The notes: generated by a model from the sequence alone, not told the origin. A stretch of DNA of 64,000 nucleotides from Rosa chinensis (GCF_002994745.2 NC_037093.1:47596384-47660383); one strand, 5' to 3'; shown: positions 10,453-23,567, counted from the stretch's first letter. Numbers and translations are program-made.

Positions 10453-11832
10453 AAGTGCTTTTATACAGTTGTCTAAATTGTACGGGTTTGTTTTTGTCTT
10501 GACCCAAACGAAAACTCCATAAACCCTCACAGTAGCTCTTGGCTCTCTCAATTAAGAACTTTTCTCTCTTCTACATTTGCAAAGAAATCGAAGAAATCAA
10601 CATGGTATGAATTCATTTTCCAAGTTCTAATATTTTGTTCTTTCACTATACTATGTACTACTTGGAATTTGCTGAGATATACATTTGTATTTGATATGAA
10701 ATTTAGAGAAACCATTTGCATTTGATACGAAATTTAGAGAAACCCATAAATGCATTTGATGTGAAATTGAGAAATCCGATTGTGAATTCTGTGTTTGTTT
10801 TCATATCATCTTTCTTTTCCTTTAAGGAAAAGATACAGCTCGTCTTGTTCTTTGATTTTTTTTTTTTTTTGTGGCAATCCTATTTCCAGAGATACCCTTA
10901 TAGTAGTTTCCATGTGAAACTTTGACCTGATATCCATTTTTTTTGTTTATTTAAAGAATCTAGGTTTTCTTTTTCTTTCTAGGCATATCTATAAAGTAAT
11001 TGTTTTTTGCATGCCTATGAATTCGTGGATTGCCAATTTATATTTAACAAGCGAAAGATCTAAAGGATTAAAGCTGGATTGCTAGGTCTGAAATAGATGT
11101 GTCGGATTGCTTGGTTTGTGGATTATCGAAGTCATTGATAGGATTGGAGCTGCTATTTTAGGAGTTCATGAGTTCTCTATCTTTCAAGGAGGGGTTAGTG
11201 GGTTCTGTAGATTAAGGTTGGTTCTGTGAATAATCTGTGATTAAAATTACTACTCGGGATCCTCAGGGTTGCATACATGCAATTAAATGACTCATAATGG
11301 AGCTTAGAGTAAGGAAGGGAATAATGGTTATGGGTTACCAAGCCATAGTGGTTGTCCTTAAACAAATTTATAATGGAGCACTTAATGGGATTATGGAGCA
11401 CTTAATGAAATTATGGTAGGTTTAATGGATGGTAGGTTTTCCAATTAAGCACTAATGGAATCATGATAGGTTTTCCAATTAAGCACTAATGGAATTGAAA
11501 ATGATGAGTTTTGGAGTGGTTTTGAGTCACTTTCTGCTCCTTTATTCCTTCAATTATATCTCCACTAAGAATTCAGAATGGGTCTTCGCACTTGTTCTTA
11601 ATTGGAAAAACTATCATTATTCCATTGTTGCAGAACCACCAACAAGGCCCCTGCTGATTCTACTATGTACAAGCTTTGACTAGTAGCCTGCCCATACATA
11701 ATAGTGTACAAATAAATGGTGCAGTGACACTTATTCTAAATGATGCTAGTGTCACTTAGTCGTACAGTGTCACTTAATAGTGTACAGATAAATGGTGCTA
11801 ACTTAACCACATGTCTCGTAGAAAAGCATTAA
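10453..11832 (+). repeat. Tandem unit B (copy of 957-2317)
   Basis: A full copy of the 5'UTR/intron-like unit, including the DUF295 fragment at 11630-11700. It joins directly to unit C through GCATTAAAACTAAGGGGTAG, which shows the uninterrupted unit junction. No supported gene inside. Confidence 0.85.
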
Positions 11833-11848
11833 AACTAAGGGGTAGATT

Positions 11849-12020
11849 ATACAAGTGCTTTTATATAGTTGTCTAAATTGTACGGGTTTGTTTTTGTCTT
11901 GACCCAAACGAAAACTCCATAAACCCTCACAGTAGCTCTTGGCTCTCTCAAGCAAGAACTTTTCTCTCTTCTACATTGGCAAAGAAATCGAAGAAATCAA
12001 CAAGGTATGAATTCATTTTC
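11849..12020 (+). repeat. Tandem unit C, left part
   Basis: Starts ACAAGTGCTTTTATA like units A and B and stops at TTTTC, where the LARD-like element is inserted. It resumes at 20867. Confidence 0.85.
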
Positions 12021-14763
12021 TGACAGGACTCGCCCAGAATTTCACCCTGAAATCCGAAGAGGCCCTGCGGGGCCCACCTTAGAAGAAATTCTACCAAAAA
12101 TTTGACTGAACTTCCCCTAAAAATGGACAGCCCAAAACCTGTAGAAAAACATTTACACTTCTAAATCATCCATCCTTATTCTCCTGGAGTTACCCTGCTC
12201 CCTATATCACAACATCTCCCAATTCATAAACAATTCTGAACTTAAGAATAATCATCTCAAGAGTTATCAGAGCAATCTATTTCTTAGGCGTACAAGAAGA
12301 TAGAATACAAAATAAATGACCGATGCTTTTATAATGCGGAAGCTATGACAGCTATGCCTCAACCCCAAGTACGCTCGACCTCAAGCTAAACTGGCCTGCA
12401 AACTGGGCATTTAAAACCGAAGGGCCCAGGGGAAAACATTTAAAATCCGTTAGAGTGAGTGGACGAAAAATAAGTACTTTCAAATGTATAAGTAAAACTT
12501 AATGTTTTCCCAAGTTATTCTCCAAAATCTCACATGCAGTAACAATCTTGAAAACACTTTTAATCATCCTCTTTACTAAAATCTCAATCACGTAACAAGA
12601 ACATCTTGAAATCTCTTAAAATCTCATCCTCAATCCTTATAAAAACATCATTTTCATGAGGCTCGTTAGATGACTAGACAGCGATGACTAGAAAGGACTG
12701 CTGTATAGTCATCTCATGCCATCTAGGAGGGACTGCCACCCAGATAAAGCATCGGAAGGGACTGCCAACCGGAATAGGAGGCGGTGGAAAGATGAGACTG
12801 CCAACTAGCCACATGTAGTAGACGGGACTGCCGACTAACCAGAGGTAGTAGACGGGACTGCCGACTAACTACCTCATGTCATCTGGAAGGGACTGCCAAC
12901 TAGGTGACGCATCGGATGAGACTGCCAACCGGGCTGTAGTCTGGAAGGGACTGCCAACCAGACTATTACCTAGAAGGGACTGCCAACTAGGTAAAATACG
13001 CATGCGCCAAAACTGGCCTCCTTAATAAACTGAATAGCCTCCTCAAGAAACTGAAAATAACCTCAAAATCTCAATAAATCCTCGAAAGCATAAAATCAAA
13101 GACACTGTAAATCAATAAATGCTTTCGGAAAGAAAACTCAATCTAACTTCAAGACTGATAAGTACGGAGCTCAAAGCTCAATAAATCTCGATAATTCAAT
13201 CATGCTCAAAAATTTGATGAAACATTCGTACTCGTGAATCCTCATAAAAACCGATATTCTAAATCCAAAATTCTCATAATATTTTCTGAATCAATCACTT
13301 CCCGAATATCATTCCTCAACTCAATAACTCATGAATGACTATCTCAAAAATCTACTAAAAGCCCTCGGGAAGAATTTCAATACTAATCTCGTAATTCATA
13401 AATAAATCTCGATAAGCTAAATCTCATAAAACCATAAAACTCAATAATTCAAATTATAAATTAAATCTCAATCGGAAAATGCTAATATACTTCATGCACA
13501 ATTAATTTAAAATAAATGTCCACTCACAGTACTATTTAGGCGACCGTGCATACGAGTTCCTTCGTCGAGCAATAGCTCGGTACGTCGCCCTGTACACAAT
13601 TATTTTCCGTGAATAACTATTCAACAATTAAATACGATTCTCAAAATTAAATCCTCATAAATCATCTCGCCACTTCTTCTCTGATTCAACCCAAATTTTA
13701 CATCTAATACCAATTCGTTATCTTAAAGGTTCCAAGTCAGAACCAAGAGATATTCGACGGTCGGATTCTCGTCAATCGATAATCGAAATCCTAAATTCCC
13801 AGAAATTCATAATCAATTAAAAACTTCTCCAATTCCAACCAAATTCACATATTCAACCTCTACAAAAATTATAGGATTTAACTAGCTAAAAAAAAATATA
13901 TATATAAATCACTGTTCATACACACACATACTATTCACCGTCGCACTATTCCGGTGACACTGTTCATGCGGAGGCCAACTCCTCCTCCGGCCACCAAATT
14001 TGATCCACAGCATCATCTCAACATTTCCAATAACTTTCTCAACTGTGACAAAGTCAGAAAATACCTTGAAGTAGCCGAACAATTAAGCACTCCAAAGTAC
14101 AGTGAAATTTTCCAATTATGCTTTCTTCCTCCATGCTTCGATCTGGGTTATGAAACTTGGCGAGCATGAAGAGAGGCTCAAGGCGCTTCTAATGGACTGG
14201 GGTTTATGACCGGAGGTGGTCGGAACTCGGCGTTGACCAATTTGCTACAGTAAAAATGTTGGCTTCGATCTCCACATTTCCGGCCAAATCGTCGCAAACA
14301 ACTCCCACATGCGTGATAAGGAGGAGGAGACGAGTCCATCGATGCTCGCAGCTCGCCATTTGGTGGCCTAGAGGTGGTGAAAGAGGAGGTTGCAAAAGAG
14401 AGAAAGAGAGAGTTGCAGAAGAGAGACTGAGAGAGCACAGGGGGAAGGAGAGAGAAAAGAAAGAAAAGTTACCCTGCCACAGTAACTTTTCAAATTTATA
14501 TCAATCTACTATAAACAGTAATTTTCATATTTCGCTTATAACTTTCGTATACGAACTCCGATTTTTACGTACCACATATGCACGCGCTCGGTTTAACCTC
14601 CTCTACAACTTTCATGAAGGAAATTTTTTCAAATTTTGACCCGAACAAAAAGTCAACTTTTAGGGTCCCCTAAAAGCATTGAAACGACAGTAAAAGTGTA
14701 ATTAAAAGTTGTTTACCGTCCAAATGACTAGTAAACCGGTGAATTCGGGTTCGGGACGTCACA
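12021..14763 (-). repeat. LARD-like element, 3' LTR (left)
   Basis: Runs from TGACAGGACTCG to GGGACGTCACA on the plus strand and matches 18106-20866 almost base for base. Open frames inside it (for example 13954-14169) are shared by both LTRs simply because the LTRs are copies. They run against the transcription direction and look non-coding. Confidence 0.92.
12690..12995. repeat. Minisatellite inside left LTR
   Basis: The core GGGACTGCCAAC (variants GGGACTGCCGAC, GAGACTGCCAAC) recurs about ten times at 18-35 bp spacing with short variable spacers such as CTAGGT or CGGATG. It is the main site of length difference from the right LTR, which has one extra unit near 19015-19050. Confidence 0.85.
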
Positions 14764-14778
14764 ATCTCCCCACCTTAT
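14764..14778 (-). promoter_or_regulatory. Polypurine tract of LARD-like element
   Basis: Read on the minus strand this is an A/G-rich run with AAGGTGGGGAGAT ending directly at the TGTGACG start of the 3' LTR. It is preceded by GACGAAATTTTTATA, a string common before plant Gypsy 3' LTRs. Confidence 0.75.
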
Positions 14779-17700
14779 AAAAATTTCGTCCTCGAAATTC
14801 CATACTATTGAAGTAGAGATGGGTGCACACGCCAATCCATAGTAAACAGTCACGAAGATGAGTAGCACATCAATCGTACGGCCGTGGCAATGATAAGGCA
14901 CAGAAAAGATGTGCAAGTCTGCTCAAATCATGTAGAAATTACTTCAAAACTGATCCAAAACTTGACCAAGTAGAACATGGAGATCAACCCTTAGAAGAAA
15001 CAATCCTCTAGTTGAAATCTAGTCAATTATTGTGATCTGAATAATTCTCACAGCATTCTTACTAAATTCAGTGTATTAGGAGCTAGATTTACTTCCACTC
15101 ATTACTGACCGTCCTTAACAACTAAGGAAGAGCATCGTCAAGCATTATGTTTGAAGCAACCTGTAAATGGTTCAACTATATGAGTAGAAACACCTACTAA
15201 AATTCTCAGAATAAAGACTCAAGGCTAAATCAAGGTCGGTTACTTGATCGAACTACAGCTTGAAACTGCATAACGACAATCAAATCTTCTTTGGATTAAG
15301 TTTTCCCTTTGCAATCTTAAGTCAACGACTGGAGTAGCTGATAATCTCGACAATCTCGATTACACAAGCAACCAAAAACATATACTTAGAACCCCAAATG
15401 TATCAATGTTCCAAGTTGGATACCCTTGTCTTACCTAACTATGTAGTAGTATATACTCACAAATACACAACTTCGACGTCAAGAAATTTAGGTCAAATAA
15501 TAGTTCAGATGACTCATGGTATCAATATCACAAACTATTCAGTTTGAATAGTAGCATTCATACTCTTTTTCATATAACTCGTACAGTGAAGATCCACTTT
15601 GTTCACCAACAACATGATAATACATTTACTCACACTTAAAACAATTTCAATTCGTACACGGGTTATGGAAAGTCCAACAGTTAATAAAACACCACAAGAT
15701 GCTCACTGATAACCCACAAGTCTGAAACAACCAATTTCCTTAGCAACCACAAAAACCACACTTCCTATTTGTCTATTTGTGCTTGGATTTTTGATCGAAT
15801 GTCGTGCACGTAGAGGTCCCACAGTTGTCAAGCATATCAAAGAGTAGCCTCGAACCAACCTATAAGTTCTTAATCATGAAGGTTATAGGATCACTACACT
15901 TCCTTTGCGCTACTTTGATACCCAACTAAACATTGATCAAAGCCTTGAGATGACATCTAAGTCAACCAGAGAAACTTCTTTGATACATACCCTGCTGGCC
16001 ATAAGGCGACACATTTCGCATACCTGTTCATGTTCAAAATTTATGTACCAGACTGCTAGCAAAGTAGTCCATTCTTTCTTCACTGTGTTTCCAAACCATA
16101 ATATTCCAATAATCAAAGTCAAACTTGCAAGTATTTGAGTATAGCCAACTCTCCTTGCATGGCTCAAAGCCGATATCCCCAAACGATACTGTCATCGCTA
16201 AACTGAGGATGAAGTAGCTGGAGATCCGCCCTCTAACAACACTTATTCAATAATATTTCAGCTACAACAACAATTCCAAAAACTAATCTGCGCTAACTAA
16301 GATTGCACCAAAATTCCCAAACCTCATCTTGCTAAGCATAAATCCAACAACACAACTCAATTAGAGTCCCACAACAATCTAGTACTTCAAGTGTCAGTTG
16401 AAACCCTTGATAAAACCCAAGTCCAAACAAACAATTTCCAAACTCAACTCCAACATTTGCCAAGTCATCGTACCTATAAACCCGTGATGGTGACCGAAGA
16501 TCAATCGTACCAACAGCTTTCTATACTTCTCCAATCAAGGGTCACCATACGGTAGAAAGATCGATCAAAGTGAAAACTAAATTTCAAATTGTTTAACCCA
16601 TTACCACCAGTAACGGTACCAAGGTAGTAAAATTCACTTAATTCCTTCAAAGCAATCTGTTAGTATATGTATGCAACTCAAGCAACCACCAATTTTCCTA
16701 GATGACAAACACCGTTCACAGAGTCTTTCCTCGAACATCAACCTTGATGCAAAACAGATACCCGTCTAACCTCTCTTATCATACAAAGCGGTACTAGAAT
16801 ATGAAATTAATCCAACCACATGGCGATCCAATTCCACAATTAAATCACCGTTGAAATACGTCACTGCAAAGACAAACCGCATTACGTTTGACCCACATAT
16901 AACAAGAATTCTGGTCAAACCTTAATCTGAAATATTTTTGGGGCCAATTGGGAAACTTATTTCCTTAAAATTATTCTACTAACCACTCTTACAAAATCAC
17001 AATCCAACTGTCTAACAAAAGCTTCACCAAAAATCTATCACAATTAATCTTCAAGGCTCCACAATTTATAATTCGAATCATACTCCGTATCACAAGTAAT
17101 TCCACTTGCACTATTATGAATACCCAACATTATCATTACCGCTATTCTCCAATTTTAGGTACAACCATTTCAGCCAAAAACGGATAACCAATTAAGTACA
17201 CGCACCGGTACAATCTCATATACAAAAGTTGTTTCTCATCTTCTCAATTAAATACTGGCAAAGATCATAACTCGATTGTAAAGTTCTATGCGTCCAACTA
17301 AATACTCAAGTTTCAAACATAAAACTATATCAAAAACTTAAATTCTGTCTATCTCCTTACTCAATACGATCCAAAACTTCAAAAGGATCAATTATAAGTC
17401 AATGTATCTAGAATCAATTTCTTCCAATCCGGACAAAACGAAATTCAAATATCATGGTTAGATCAAAGGCCCAAGATAACCAGTTATGATTTCCAAGTAA
17501 TCTCCAACAACTGTCAATGATATCCCAAATGTCACTTACATGACATATCACATCATGTAACACAACTCCTGAAACTTGGTTCAACGTCAGAACCACTAAT
17601 ATTACTAATTCCATTTCCATCAACAATTCTGATTCCAAAGCAATTTATAGCAAACAGAGACAGCTCAAAGCTATGTCCACTCAACTCTAACAATCAAACA

Positions 17701-18090
17701 CAAAATCGAACTCCAGTCTTGCACCTTAAACATTGCCCCAACAAACTTGTTGGCATCGAGGGAGAGATAACCACCACATTCCCTCGGATCACATTTTGTA
17801 GCATAACTCAAACCTGTAGAGTAATCTAACATCACCAACACCAGGAAAAGGTGCAAGACACGTAATTAATCTGATACGCAGAGAAATCCCTACGAGGTCG
17901 GCGTATAAGAGGCATAGCACCTGAATGAAAGTCACTAACCATGTACCTTACACACTTGATGAATACTTCAGCACCGAAGAGTAAACGATGGGGAACCGCT
18001 GCAGTAGGGCCCTCACTCGGGAGGTACTGAGTAACATCAAGCATATAAGGTAACTAGATCGAAACATGTCTGCAGAATCTTACAACCTAG
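14764..18090 (-). other. Non-coding interior of LARD-like element
   Basis: The 3.3 kb between the LTRs has only frames of about 60-80 codons on either strand, none with a retroviral motif. A 70-codon frame near the primer site (17832-18044, minus) occupies the place of gag but has no recognisable Gag feature. The sequence is AT-rich and without internal repeats that I can see. Confidence 0.7.
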
Positions 18091-18103
18091 TGCTCTGATA
18101 CCA
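18091..18103 (-). promoter_or_regulatory. tRNA-Met primer-binding site of LARD-like element
   Basis: The minus strand reads TGGTATCAGAGCA two bases inside the right LTR. This fixes the element's orientation. Confidence 0.88.
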
Positions 18104-18105
18104 AC

Positions 18106-20866
18106 TGACAGGACTCGCCCCTAATTTCACCCTGAAATCCGAAGAGGCCCTGCGGGGCCCACCTTAGAAGAAATTCTACCAAAAATTTGACTGAACTTCC
18201 CCTAAAAATGGACAACCCAAAACCTGTAGAAAAACATTTACACTTCTAAATCATCCATCCTTATTCTCCTGGAGTCACCCTGCTCCCTATATCACAACAT
18301 CTCCCAATTCATAAACAATTCTGAACTTAAGAATAATCATCTCAAGAGTTATCAGAGCAATCTATTTCTTAGGCGTACAAGAAGATAGAATACAAAATAA
18401 ATGACCGATGCTTTTATAATGCGGAAGCTATGACAGCTATGCCTCAACCCCAAGTACGCTCGACCTCAAGCTAAACTAGCCTGCAAACTGGGCATTTAAA
18501 ACCGAAGGGCCCAGGGGAAAACATTTAAAATCCGTTAGAGTGAGTGGACGAAAAATAAGTACTTTCAAATGTATAAGTAAAACTTAATGTTTTCCCAAGT
18601 TATTCTCTAAAATCTCGCATGCAGTAACAATCTTGAAAACACTTTTAATCATCCTCTTTACTAAAATCTCAATCACGTAACAAGAACATCTTGAAATCTC
18701 TTAAAATCTCATCCTCAATCCTTATAAAAACATCATTTTCATGAGGCTCGTTTGATGACTAGAAAGGACTGCTGTCTAGTCATCTCATGCCATCTAGGAG
18801 GGACTGCCACCCAGATGACGCATCGGAAGGGACTGCCAACCGGAATAGGAGGCGGTGGATAGATGGGACTGCCAACTAGCCACATGTAGTAGACGAGACT
18901 GCTGACTAACCACAGGTAGTAGACGGGACTGCCGACTAACTACCTTATTTCATCTGGAAGGGACTGCCAACCAGGTGACGCATCGGATGGGACTGCCAAC
19001 CGGGCTGTAGTCTGGAAGGGACTGCCAACCGGGCTGTAGTCTGGAAGGGACTGCCAACTAGACTATTACCTAGAAGGGACTGCCAACTAGGTAAAATACG
19101 CATGCGCCAAAACTGGCCTCCTTAATAAACTGCATAGCCTCCTCAAGAAACTGAAAATAACCTCAAAATCTCAATAAATCCTCGAAAGCATAAAATCAAA
19201 TACTTTGTAAATCAATAAATGCTTTCGGAAAGAAAACTCAATCTAACTTCAAGGTTGATAAGTACGGAGCTCAAAGCTCAATAAATCTCGATAATTCAAT
19301 CATGCTCAAAAATTCGATGAAACATTCGTACTCGTGAATCCTCATAAAAACCGATATTCGAAATGCAAAATTCTCATAATATTTTCTGAATTAGTCACTT
19401 CCCGAAAATCATTCCTCAACTCAATAACTCATGAATGACTATCTCAAAAATCTACTAAAAGCCCTCGGGAAGAATTTCAATACTAATCTCGTAATTCATA
19501 AATAAATCTCGATAAACTAAATCTCATAAAACCATAAAACTCAATAATTCAAATTATAAATTAAATCTCAATCGGAAAATGCTAATATACTGCATGCACA
19601 ATTAATTTAAAATAAATGTCCACTCACAGTACTATTTAGGCGACCGTGCATACGAGTTCCTTCGTCGAACAATAGCTCGGCACGTCGCCCTGTACACAAT
19701 TATTTTCCGTAAATAACTATTCAACAATTAAATACGATTCTCAAAATTAAATCCTCCTAAATCATCTCGCCACTTCTTCTCTGATTCAACCCAAATTTTA
19801 CATCTAATACCAATTCGTTATTTTAAAGGTTCCAAGTCAGAACCGAGAAATATCCGACGGTCGGATTCTCGTCAATCGATAATCGAAATCCTAAATTCCC
19901 AGAAATTCATAATCAATTAAAAACTTCTCCAATTCCAACCAAATTCACATATTCAACCTCTACAAAAATTATAGGATTTAACTAGCTAAAAAAAAAAAAA
20001 ACAGAATATAAATCACTGTTCATACACTCACTATTCACCGTCGCACTATTCCGGTGACACTGTTCATGTGTAGGCCAACTCCTCCTCCGGCCACCAAATT
20101 TCATCCACAGTATCATCTCAACATTTCCAATAACTTTCTCAACTGTGACAAAGTCAGAAAATACCTTGAAGTAGCCGAACAATTAAGCACTCCAAAGTAC
20201 AGTGAAATTTTCCAATTATGCTTTCTTCCTCCATGCTTCGATCTGGGTTATGAAACTTGGCGAGCATGAAGAGAGGCTCAAGGCGCTTCTAATGGACTGG
20301 GGTTTATGACCGGAGGTGGCTGGAACTCGGCGTTGACCAATTGCTACAGTAAAAATGTTGGCTTCGATCTCCACATTTCCGGCTAAATCGTCGTAAACAA
20401 CTCCCACATGCGTGATAAGGAGGAGGAGACGAGTCCATCGATGCTCACAGCTCGCCATTTGGTGGCCTAGAGGTGGTGAAAGAGGAGGTTGCAGAAGAGA
20501 GAAAGAGAGAGTTGCAGAAGAGAGACTAAGAGAGCACCGGGGGGGGGGAGGAGAGAGAAAAGAAAGAAAAGTTACCCGGCCACAGTAACTTTTCAAATTT
20601 ATACCAATCTACCATAAACAGTAATTTTCATATTTCGCTTATAACTTTCGTATACAAACTCCGATTTTTACGTACCACATATGCACGCGCTCGGTTTAAC
20701 CTCCTCTACAACTTTCATGAAGGAAATTTTCTCAAATTTTGACCCGAACAAAAAGTCAACTTTTAGGGCCCCCTAAAAGTATTGAAACGACAGTAAAAGT
20801 GTAAGTAAAAGTTGTTTACCGTCCAAATGACTAGTAAACCGGTGAATTCGGGTTCGGGACGTCACA
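18106..20866 (-). repeat. LARD-like element, 5' LTR (right)
   Basis: Direct copy of the left LTR with scattered substitutions and one extra minisatellite unit. Ends GTCACA followed by target duplication TTTTC. It also carries a poly-G run near 20540 where the left LTR has a mixed purine tract. Confidence 0.92.
18765..19095. repeat. Minisatellite inside right LTR
   Basis: Same GGGACTGCCAAC-type array as in the left LTR, with the CGGGCTGTAGTCTGGAAGGG unit present twice in a row around 19005-19050. Confidence 0.85.
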
Positions 20867-21592
20867 TTTTCCAAGTTATAATCTTTTGTTCTTTCACTAT
20901 ATTATGTACTATTTGGAATTTGCTGAGATATACATTTGTATTTGATATGAAATTTAGAGAAACCATTTGCATTTGATGCGAAATTTAGAGAAACCCATAA
21001 ATGCATTTGATGTGAAATTGAGAAATCTGATTGTGAATTCTGTGTTTGTTTTCATATCATCTTTCTTTTCCTTTAAGGGAAAGATACAGCTCGTCTTGTT
21101 CTTTAATTTTTTTTTTTTTTTTTGTGGCAATCCTATTTGGAAAGATACCCTTATAGTAGTTTCCATGTGAAACTTTGACCTGATATCCATTTTTTTTATT
21201 TATTTAAAGAATCTAGGTTTTCTTTTTCTTTCTAGGCATATCTATAAAGTAATTGTTTTTTGCATGCCTATGAATTCGTGGATTGCCAATTTATATTTAA
21301 CAAGCGAAAGATCTAAAGGATTGAAGCTGGATTGCTAGGTCTGAAATAGATGTGCTGGATTGCTTAGTTTGTGGATTATCGAAGTCATTGATAGGATTGG
21401 AGCTGCTATTTTAGGAGTTCATGAGTTCTCTATCTTTCAAGGAGGGGTTAGTGGGTTCTGTAGATTAAGGTTGATTCTGTGAATAATCTGTGATTAAAAT
21501 TACTACTTGGGATCCTCAGGGTTGCATACCTGCAATTAAATGACTCATAATGGAGCTTAGAGTAAGGAAAGGAATAATTGTTATGGGTTGCA
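20867..21592 (+). repeat. Tandem unit C, right part (truncated)
   Basis: Resumes with TTTTCCAAGTT where unit C was interrupted and follows units A and B up to GTTATGGGTTG. It then leaves them and joins the orphan-gene module. The last ~250 bp of the unit, including the DUF295 fragment, are missing. Confidence 0.82.
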
Positions 21593-21841
21593 AGAGTGAG
21601 ATTCTGGCTCCAGACTCCTCTGGTCAAATGGTTGATGGGATGTCTTTGCCCCTGGTACTGCTTTACTCGAGTGTTTGACAGTAGCTAAAGTCCATGCACC
21701 AATAAACGTGAACCTAAAGTTCACTTGTTCAGACAACTTGACTCCTCGGGAATTTAGAGAATTATTGTGTGATTTTTTTATTTGTGCCTCTGAGTTGGGA
21801 TTTGATTTTGACCTTACTCTGTTTTACTTTTCTGTTAGCCA

Positions 21842-22213
21842 ATGGACAGCCTTACTTGTCTCCGCACACTCATGGCTCGTGACCTCACTCTCACTGCCCT
21901 CAGAGAGCTAAGGGACAGATTTGGTGGATTGGTTGCTAGTGGGCCTTTTCTGCGAAGTGTTGAAATTGGCATTACATACAATGAAGTTGCCATTGAAGCG
22001 GACATGAATAGCTTGAGAAGATTTTACTTGATCGATGTCCAAACTGTGAATGATATCAACAAAGTGATCTGGTTCAAGCAACAGACAGATTGGAATGGAG
22101 AAGTGAATGTTTGGATCGGTGAAGCAAAAGATGAGATAACTGACCTTGCAGAAGCAGCTGGGATGATCCTGAAGAAGTCATTCATGATCTTGAAGTTGAA
22201 GAAGACTAGATAA
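21842..22213 (+). pseudogene. Orphan small protein gene, copy 1, C-terminus frameshifted
   Basis: The frame begins at ATG just after TTAGCCA, as in the other copy. It encodes a soluble, mixed-charge protein of unknown family. Shared core segments with 57516-57920 include SLTCLRTLMAR, ITYNEV and DEITDLAE. Relative to that copy a short deletion near 22160 shifts the frame, replacing the acidic tail with the Lys-rich end MILKKSFMILKLKKTR. The original acidic tail is still readable one frame over and ends at the TAG at 22208. I cannot assign a function. Whether the altered protein is made is unknown. Confidence 0.5.
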
Positions 22214-22448
22214 TTGTCTTAACCTTTCTCACCACATTTTCTTTTGCGGCCATGCCTTTTCCCTAAATTTCAATCTAGATTCTAGAAAACTACATTACTG
22301 TCAAATCAACTGCTTATAACATGGTAGAACCATTATTGCTAAGACATTATTTCAATATGGTGAGTTGTTTATGGGTTTACTGTAATGAGCTATACTTTAA
22401 AAGATGGATGGAAATCACCCTTTGTACGTTCTTTAATGTGTCTCCGCT

Positions 22449-22874
22449 TTATGCAGAACGGATGACAGCCCAATTTGAAGAACAGTTAGATCGTGCTAAA
22501 GGAGGAAAACGAAAAGTGACTAGTAGACAGGAAACAGCTCGGTGTCCGATTGGGACGTACCTTACCTTTCCGGAAAGGGAATCGCGCCGGAAACAAGACT
22601 CATTGTTTTTCCATGAGCTGTAGCATTTTTCGGGCTTTCGGGGTCGTTTAGGGCCTCAAAACTGCATTTTTCTATTTTACCCGTTTTTGGTTTTCCTAGT
22701 TATTTTTTGGTTGTTTTCGTTTTTATCCATGGGGTTTAGGGTTTCATTGTTAGTCGCCATATTTCAACTTTAAATCAATAAAATAGAGGTTTTCTCTTTT
22801 ATCTCTTGTGGACTCCAGAATCCTTTTGCTAGGTTTATTGCTGGTAAACCTAGGTTACTATTCCGACTGCGTCA
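22449..22874 (+). mobile_element. Unidentified 426 bp insertion with CCGCT duplication
   Basis: CCGCT occurs on both sides (22444-22448, 22875-22879), while the paralogous site near 58166 has a single TCGCT and no insert. The insert opens with an in-frame stretch ending in FPERESRRKQDSLFFHEL and a stop at 22621. A T-rich stretch and AATAAAA near 22775 follow. This resembles the 3' end of a retroelement, or a solo LTR whose ends do not show clear TG/CA. I could not identify the family. Confidence 0.55.
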
Positions 22875-23140
22875 CCGCTACGTGAGTATTTTGCTCAGTT
22901 ACTCAAGTTTCTGGTTTCTTAGCCATCTTAGCCAAATTAATGTGGAGCTCCCAAGAAAATTTGCATTAGAAATTCGAGAGAACTTGATTTCATGTAAATC
23001 GGTTCTGTTTAACTTGATTTTGTGCATTTGTGAGGTATTTTTAGCAGTATTTTATACAGCTCAAATAAAGGGTCAGAGAATTTGTCTGATCCTGATATTT
23101 GGGAGATAAAGAAGACTGAATTGACCATTTGGTTGGAGCT

Positions 23141-23567
23141 ATAGATCCAGGCAAATCAAAGCTAGCTGGACAGTTCTGCGTCTGAACTAATGGAATTTAT
23201 AGTGTCCTCCATTATAAATGTCTTAGTAAAGGAAAGGTTTCTGTTCCCTCATCACTAAGAGATACATAGGCGCACTAGCCCATTATTGTATGGTTGCTAA
23301 TTTGGTTGAGATATGCATGAATTGCATGATCAGCCAAGCCTTTCTAAAGTTATACCCTCACTAGCTAGGTGCTTACATAAAGGTGAAGAGCCTAAAGCAC
23401 CAAAAGAAGATCTGTCGGAATGACAAGTATTGAGTTTATTTCATGTACGTACATATCACTTATTCAGAGTTGCATTGAAAATCAATAGTTCGAGTTGGTT
23501 AGATGATTCGATTCTAAAACGCAACAGATCGATGGACAAGTCAAGACTCAAAATATAGCACAAAATA
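23141..23567. other. Intergenic, no feature seen
   Basis: AT-rich unique-looking sequence. It was contiguous with 30504 onward before the Copia insertion. Confidence 0.6.

Larger units (their letters stand above)
12021..20866 (-). mobile_element. Non-autonomous LTR retrotransposon (LARD-like), 8.85 kb
   Basis: Two direct LTRs of about 2.75 kb enclose a 3.34 kb interior. The 5-bp target duplication TTTTC flanks the element (12016-12020 and 20867-20871), and the host sequence it split is intact in units A and B. On the minus strand the LTR begins TGTGACGTCCCG and ends GAGTCCTGTCA. A tRNA-Met primer site lies next to the right LTR and a polypurine tract next to the left LTR, so the element is transcribed leftwards. 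I find no gag, protease, integrase or RT, so it must depend on another element for mobility. LTR termini and PPT resemble plant chromovirus-type Gypsy elements, which are the likely helpers (inference). LTRs differ by only about seven bases over the first ~530 bp, read by eye, so insertion is fairly recent. Confidence 0.9.
21630..23140 (+). repeat. Duplicated module with orphan gene (copy 1)
   Basis: From GTCTTTGCCCCTG the sequence parallels 57316-58410 to AAGACTGAATTGACCAT. It contains the orphan ORF, its 3' flank, and a 426 bp insertion absent from the other copy. A conserved 3' part (22882-23109) is open in both copies but differs in length. I regard it as non-coding. Confidence 0.75.

Noticed and set aside
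12690..12995. CRISPR-like spacing of the GGGACTGCC array
   Set aside because: Spacers are short and related, units vary, and the sequence is a plant LTR. It is a minisatellite.
13954..14169. 71-codon frame conserved at 20054-20269
   Set aside because: Both lie in the two LTRs of one element, so conservation reflects LTR identity, not selection.
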